Source: an uncultured Sphingomonas sp.
GTDB taxonomy: Bacteria; Pseudomonadota; Alphaproteobacteria; Sphingomonadales; Sphingomonadaceae
Direction: 5' to 3'
Length of the DNA stretch: 64,000 nt
Assembly (NCBI RefSeq): GCF_937859915.1
Contig: NZ_CALMAW010000118.1
Span: 87,677 to 151,676 of the forward strand
The position numbers and the translations under genes are program-made. The notes below the pieces were generated by a model. The model worked only from the letters and a program-made list of their open reading frames with translations. It did not search any database and was not told where the DNA came from. Below, piece by piece: positions 61,360 through 64,000 of this stretch. Numbering within the stretch: the first letter of the stretch is position 1; each line of letters starts with the position of its first letter.

Positions 61360-62970
61360 ATGATGAAAGCGGTTTTGGCGGGTGTGGTTGGTGCGGTGCT
61401 GTGCGCCACGGCGCCGGTGCTGGCAGCCGAACTGCCGCGGATCGTCGCCGATCACGGCCGCCATGCGCTGCTCGTCGACGGCGCGCCCTATCTGATGCTC
61501 GGCGCGCAGATCAACAACAGCAGCGCCTGGCCCGCCATGCTGCCCAAGGCCTGGCCGACGGTCGCGCAGCTCGACGCCAACACGCTCGAAGTGCCGATCG
61601 CTTGGGAGCAGATCGAGCCCAAGGAAGGCCAGTTCGACTTTTCCTTTCTCGACCAGCTGCTTACCGAGGCCCGCGCGCATCACGTTCATCTCGTGCTGCT
61701 CTGGTTCGGCACCTGGAAGAACACCTCGCCCAGCTACGCGCCGGCCTGGGTCAAGCTCGACAACAAGCGCTTCCCGCGGATGATCGACGAGAAGGGGCAG
61801 AGCATCTACGCGCTCTCGCCGTTCGCGACGACGACGCTCGACGCCGACCGCGCCGCTTTCACGCGGCTGATGGCGCACCTCAAGGCCGCCGATCCCGATC
61901 ACGAGGTGATCATGGTCCAGGTCGAGAATGAGACCGGCACCTATGGCACCGTCCGCGACCATTCGCCTGCCGCCGACAAGGCGTTCGCGGCGCCGGTGCC
62001 GGCCGAGATCGTGCGGCGGATGGGCGTCCAGGCCGGCACCTGGAGCCAGGTGTTCGGCGCCGACGCCGACGAACAGTTCCACGCCTGGGCGATCGCGCGC
62101 TATGTCGATGCGGTGGCGGCGGCGGGCAAGGCGGAGCTGCCGCTGCCGATGTACGTCAATGCCTCTCTCAACGATCCCTTCAAGCCGCAGGATCCCAAGA
62201 CCTATTCGGCGGGCGGCCCGACGCATCAGGTGCTCGCGATGTGGAAGGCGGCGGCGCCGCATGTCGATGCGATCGGCCCCGACATCTACACGTCCGACTT
62301 CGCGCATTACATGAAATATCTCGACCTCTACGGCCGCCCCGACAACATGCTGTTCGTCCCCGAGACCGGCAATGCCAAGGATTATGCGCGGCACTTCTTC
62401 GCGGTGGTGGGCCGGGGCGGGGTGGGCTTCTCGCCCTTCGGGATGGACCAGACCGGCTATTACAACTTTCCGCTCGGCGCCGCCAAACTCGATGCCGAGA
62501 CCATCGACGCCTTCGCCGCCAATTACCGCCTGTTCCGCCCGCTCGAGCGGATCTGGCCCAAGCTTGCCTATGAAGGCCGCACCTGGGGCGTGTCCGAGCC
62601 GACCGCACCCGAGGCCGGGCATAAGCAGGTCATGACGCTCGGCCGCTGGCGCGCGACCGCGACCTTCGGGCAATGGCAGTTCGGCATCGATCCGCCGACC
62701 GGCAATCCGACGCCGTCGGGCGGTGTGGCGGTCGCGGAACTCGGGCCCGACGAATATCTCGTCACCGGCTATCATGCCCGCGTCAGCTTCGATCTGCCGT
62801 CGCCCAAGCCCGGCGAGCACATGATCATCGACCGCGTCGAGGAAGGGCATTTCGACGCCGACGGGCACTGGGTGTTCGAGCGCGTCTGGAATGGCGACGA
62901 GGTCGATTACGGCCTCAACTTCACGGGCCTGCCACAGCTGCTCAAGGTCAAGCTGGCAACCTATCGGTGA
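61360..62970 (+). CDS. secreted beta-galactosidase-like glycoside hydrolase (GH35-type, DUF5597)
   Basis: The 536-residue protein has a signal peptide (about 1-25), a TIM-barrel with the acid/base Glu in VQVENETGTYG and a probable nucleophile Glu in FVPETGNAKDY, and a C-terminal beta domain of DUF5597 type. Caulobacter/sphingomonad relatives are annotated as GH35 beta-galactosidases. It would release galactose from a fucosylated glycan such as a xyloglucan side chain. GAGG precedes the ATG at 61360. Confidence 0.85.
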   Translation: MMKAVLAGVVGAVLCATAPVLAAELPRIVADHGRHALLVDGAPYLMLGAQINNSSAWPAMLPKAWPTVAQLDANTLEVPIAWEQIEPKEGQFDFSFLDQLLTEARAHHVHLVLLWFGTWKNTSPSYAPAWVKLDNKRFPRMIDEKGQSIYALSPFATTTLDADRAAFTRLMAHLKAADPDHEVIMVQVENETGTYGTVRDHSPAADKAFAAPVPAEIVRRMGVQAGTWSQVFGADADEQFHAWAIARYVDAVAAAGKAELPLPMYVNASLNDPFKPQDPKTYSAGGPTHQVLAMWKAAAPHVDAIGPDIYTSDFAHYMKYLDLYGRPDNMLFVPETGNAKDYARHFFAVVGRGGVGFSPFGMDQTGYYNFPLGAAKLDAETIDAFAANYRLFRPLERIWPKLAYEGRTWGVSEPTAPEAGHKQVMTLGRWRATATFGQWQFGIDPPTGNPTPSGGVAVAELGPDEYLVTGYHARVSFDLPSPKPGEHMIIDRVEEGHFDADGHWVFERVWNGDEVDYGLNFTGLPQLLKVKLATYR

Positions 62971-62977
62971 GCCAGCC

Positions 62978-63003
62978 CCCTCTCCCCAGCGGGGAGAGGG
63001 CTT
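62978..63003. terminator. bidirectional terminator between convergent hydrolase genes
   Basis: CCCTCTCCCC (62978-62987) and GGGGAGAGGG (62991-63000) form a perfect 10-bp stem around an AGC loop, 7 nt after one stop and 10 nt before the other. It has no real T tract. Confidence 0.7.
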
Positions 63004-63009
63004 GCCCGG

Positions 63010-64000
63010 TCAGACCAGCCCGCTTCCTTCGATCCTCAGCCCCGGCACGAATTGGTCCGCCGCAAGCGCCGGCAGCGTCAGGCGCAGCGCATCCTCGTCC
63101 TGGACGAACGCCACCGCGCCGCCGCCGTTGAGCGTGATCCGCGCGATCGTGCCGCGTGCCGCCCGCCGGCCGAGGCAGGCGATGCGCAGCTCGCCGTCGG
63201 GAATGTCGAGCAGGAACAGGTTGAGCCCGCCGCCGCTTGCCGTGATCCGCACGTCCTGCGCGGTGTACGGCTTCATCGCGGCTTCGCTCTGCATGCCGGT
63301 AGGCGGCACATTGGGCCCCTCGCCGAACATGCGCCACGGCCGGGTGCCGTAGATGCCGTCGCCGTTGATCGCGAACCAGCGCGCCAGATCGGCGAGGATG
63401 GCGAGTTCGTCCGCGTCGTGCGTGCCGTCCGGCCGCAGCGGCACGGACAGCAGCAGGTTGCCGTTCTTCGAGACGACGTCGCACAGCCGCTGCACCACCG
63501 CCTTGGCCGGCTTGTAGCCATGGCGCTCGGCGAGCGGGCGGTCGTAGAACCAGCTACCGATGCAGGTGTCGGTCTGCCAGGGATGCGGGCGGATGTCGGC
63601 GGCGAAGCCGCGCTCGACATCCTCGGTGATGCCGTAGAGCTGATAGGGCGAGAGCTGCTTGCCGGTCAGCACGACGTCGGGCGTGCCGTGCCATTCGATC
63701 GCGCGGTTGTAATAGTCGGCGGCGGCCTCGATCCCCGCCTGGCCGAGCGGCAGGCCATAATCGTCGAAATAGACGAGGTCGGGCCGGTATTTGGCGACCA
63801 GGTCCTTCTGCCGCGCCAGCCACTGCGCCGCATAGGCCTCGCCGCGCGTGCCCGGCGGGCGCGACTCCAGCCACACGCCGTCATGCGCGTCATGCCAGCC
63901 ATTCATCGCCTTGATCGACGCAATGCCATCGGGCGGCGCGAAATAGGGGCCGTTATAGAGTTCCTGCGGGTCGAGCCCTTCCCACCAGGTGCCTGTGCCA
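63010..64000 (-). CDS. GH29 alpha-L-fucosidase, C-terminal part (cut by window edge)
   Basis: 329 residues of the C-terminal part are visible and the frame is open to the right edge. The edge sequence GTWWEGLDPQELYNGPYF and LVYFDDYGLPLG, with the GH29 nucleophile Asp, identify an alpha-L-fucosidase; the NGNLLLSVPLRPDGT block and a beta-sandwich tail follow. It would liberate L-fucose for the neighbouring catabolic operon. It is convergent with the beta-galactosidase gene. A signal peptide, if present, is outside the window. Confidence 0.9.
   Translation of the reverse strand, partial: GTGTWWEGLDPQELYNGPYFAPPDGIASIKAMNGWHDAHDGVWLESRPPGTRGEAYAAQWLARQKDLVAKYRPDLVYFDDYGLPLGQAGIEAAADYYNRAIEWHGTPDVVLTGKQLSPYQLYGITEDVERGFAADIRPHPWQTDTCIGSWFYDRPLAERHGYKPAKAVVQRLCDVVSKNGNLLLSVPLRPDGTHDADELAILADLARWFAINGDGIYGTRPWRMFGEGPNVPPTGMQSEAAMKPYTAQDVRITASGGGLNLFLLDIPDGELRIACLGRRAARGTIARITLNGGGAVAFVQDEDALRLTLPALAADQFVPGLRIEGSGLV

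Noticed and set aside
60232-62868. 878-codon open frame on the minus strand over the esterase and beta-galactosidase genes
   Set aside because: It is caused by high GC codon bias opposite real genes; the composition is His/Arg-rich with no domain.

Overview
The window is high-GC DNA from an alphaproteobacterium, most likely Sphingomonas or a close relative (Sphingomonadales). The signs are a TIGR01782-type (Caulobacter/sphingomonad) TonB-dependent receptor, a MucR/Ros regulator, an HWE-kinase bacteriophytochrome, several TadE/TadG sets, a membrane PQQ glucose dehydrogenase and dense, overlapping sugar operons. No tRNA, rRNA, CRISPR array, insertion sequence or replication origin was seen. Starts were chosen from visible ribosome binding sites, gene overlaps and signal peptides.

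Layout. 1-1725 (minus): start of a type IV secretion operon virB1-virB2-virB3-virB4, with virB4 cut by the window edge. 2067-5391 (plus): a lipoprotein phosphoesterase followed by a membrane-anchored di-haem cytochrome c peroxidase, with a possible 17-residue leader peptide upstream. 5874-10669 (minus): aldo/keto reductase, a decayed Crp/Fnr regulator, two small unknown genes and a bacteriophytochrome histidine kinase with a receiver domain. 10927-13639 (minus): TadE-TadE-TadG operon. 13808-19479 (minus): M61 peptidase, two small secreted proteins and PQQ glucose dehydrogenase. 19743-21574: divergent XRE regulator and NAD(P)-binding epimerase-like protein. 22248-24852 (minus): Tat-exported oxidoreductase, cupin and lactonase with overlapping ends.

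24945-32822 holds PilZ, DUF697/EcsC-like, AI-2E-type permease, DUF465, Bax-inhibitor-1 family, MucR and aldo/keto reductase genes, then a row of small regulatory and unknown genes. 33446-34735 is a DEAD-box RNA helicase, followed by a truncated acyltransferase. 36054-42498 (minus) is the most unusual block: an EAL phosphodiesterase, a LysM lipoprotein, a receptor Ser/Thr kinase with a C-terminal HAMP domain, a TagH-like FHA protein, a PP2C phosphatase and a GNAT acetyltransferase, tightly packed and with no type VI secretion structural gene in view. 42676-45638 is a second TadG/TadE/TadE set, divergently arranged. 45668-50547 carries a 703-residue secreted protein of unknown family and an M1 aminopeptidase.

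50687-64000 is an L-fucose / fucosylated-glycan utilisation locus. It contains an IclR regulator, TonB-dependent receptor, fucose permease, fuconolactonase, aldo/keto-type fucose dehydrogenase, two-gene UxaA-type dehydratase, 2-keto-3-deoxy-fuconate dehydrogenase-like SDR, sugar mutarotase, Tat-exported esterase, beta-galactosidase-like enzyme and, convergent at the right edge, a GH29 alpha-L-fucosidase. Together these could import a fucosylated oligosaccharide, trim it and oxidise the fucose by the non-phosphorylated route.
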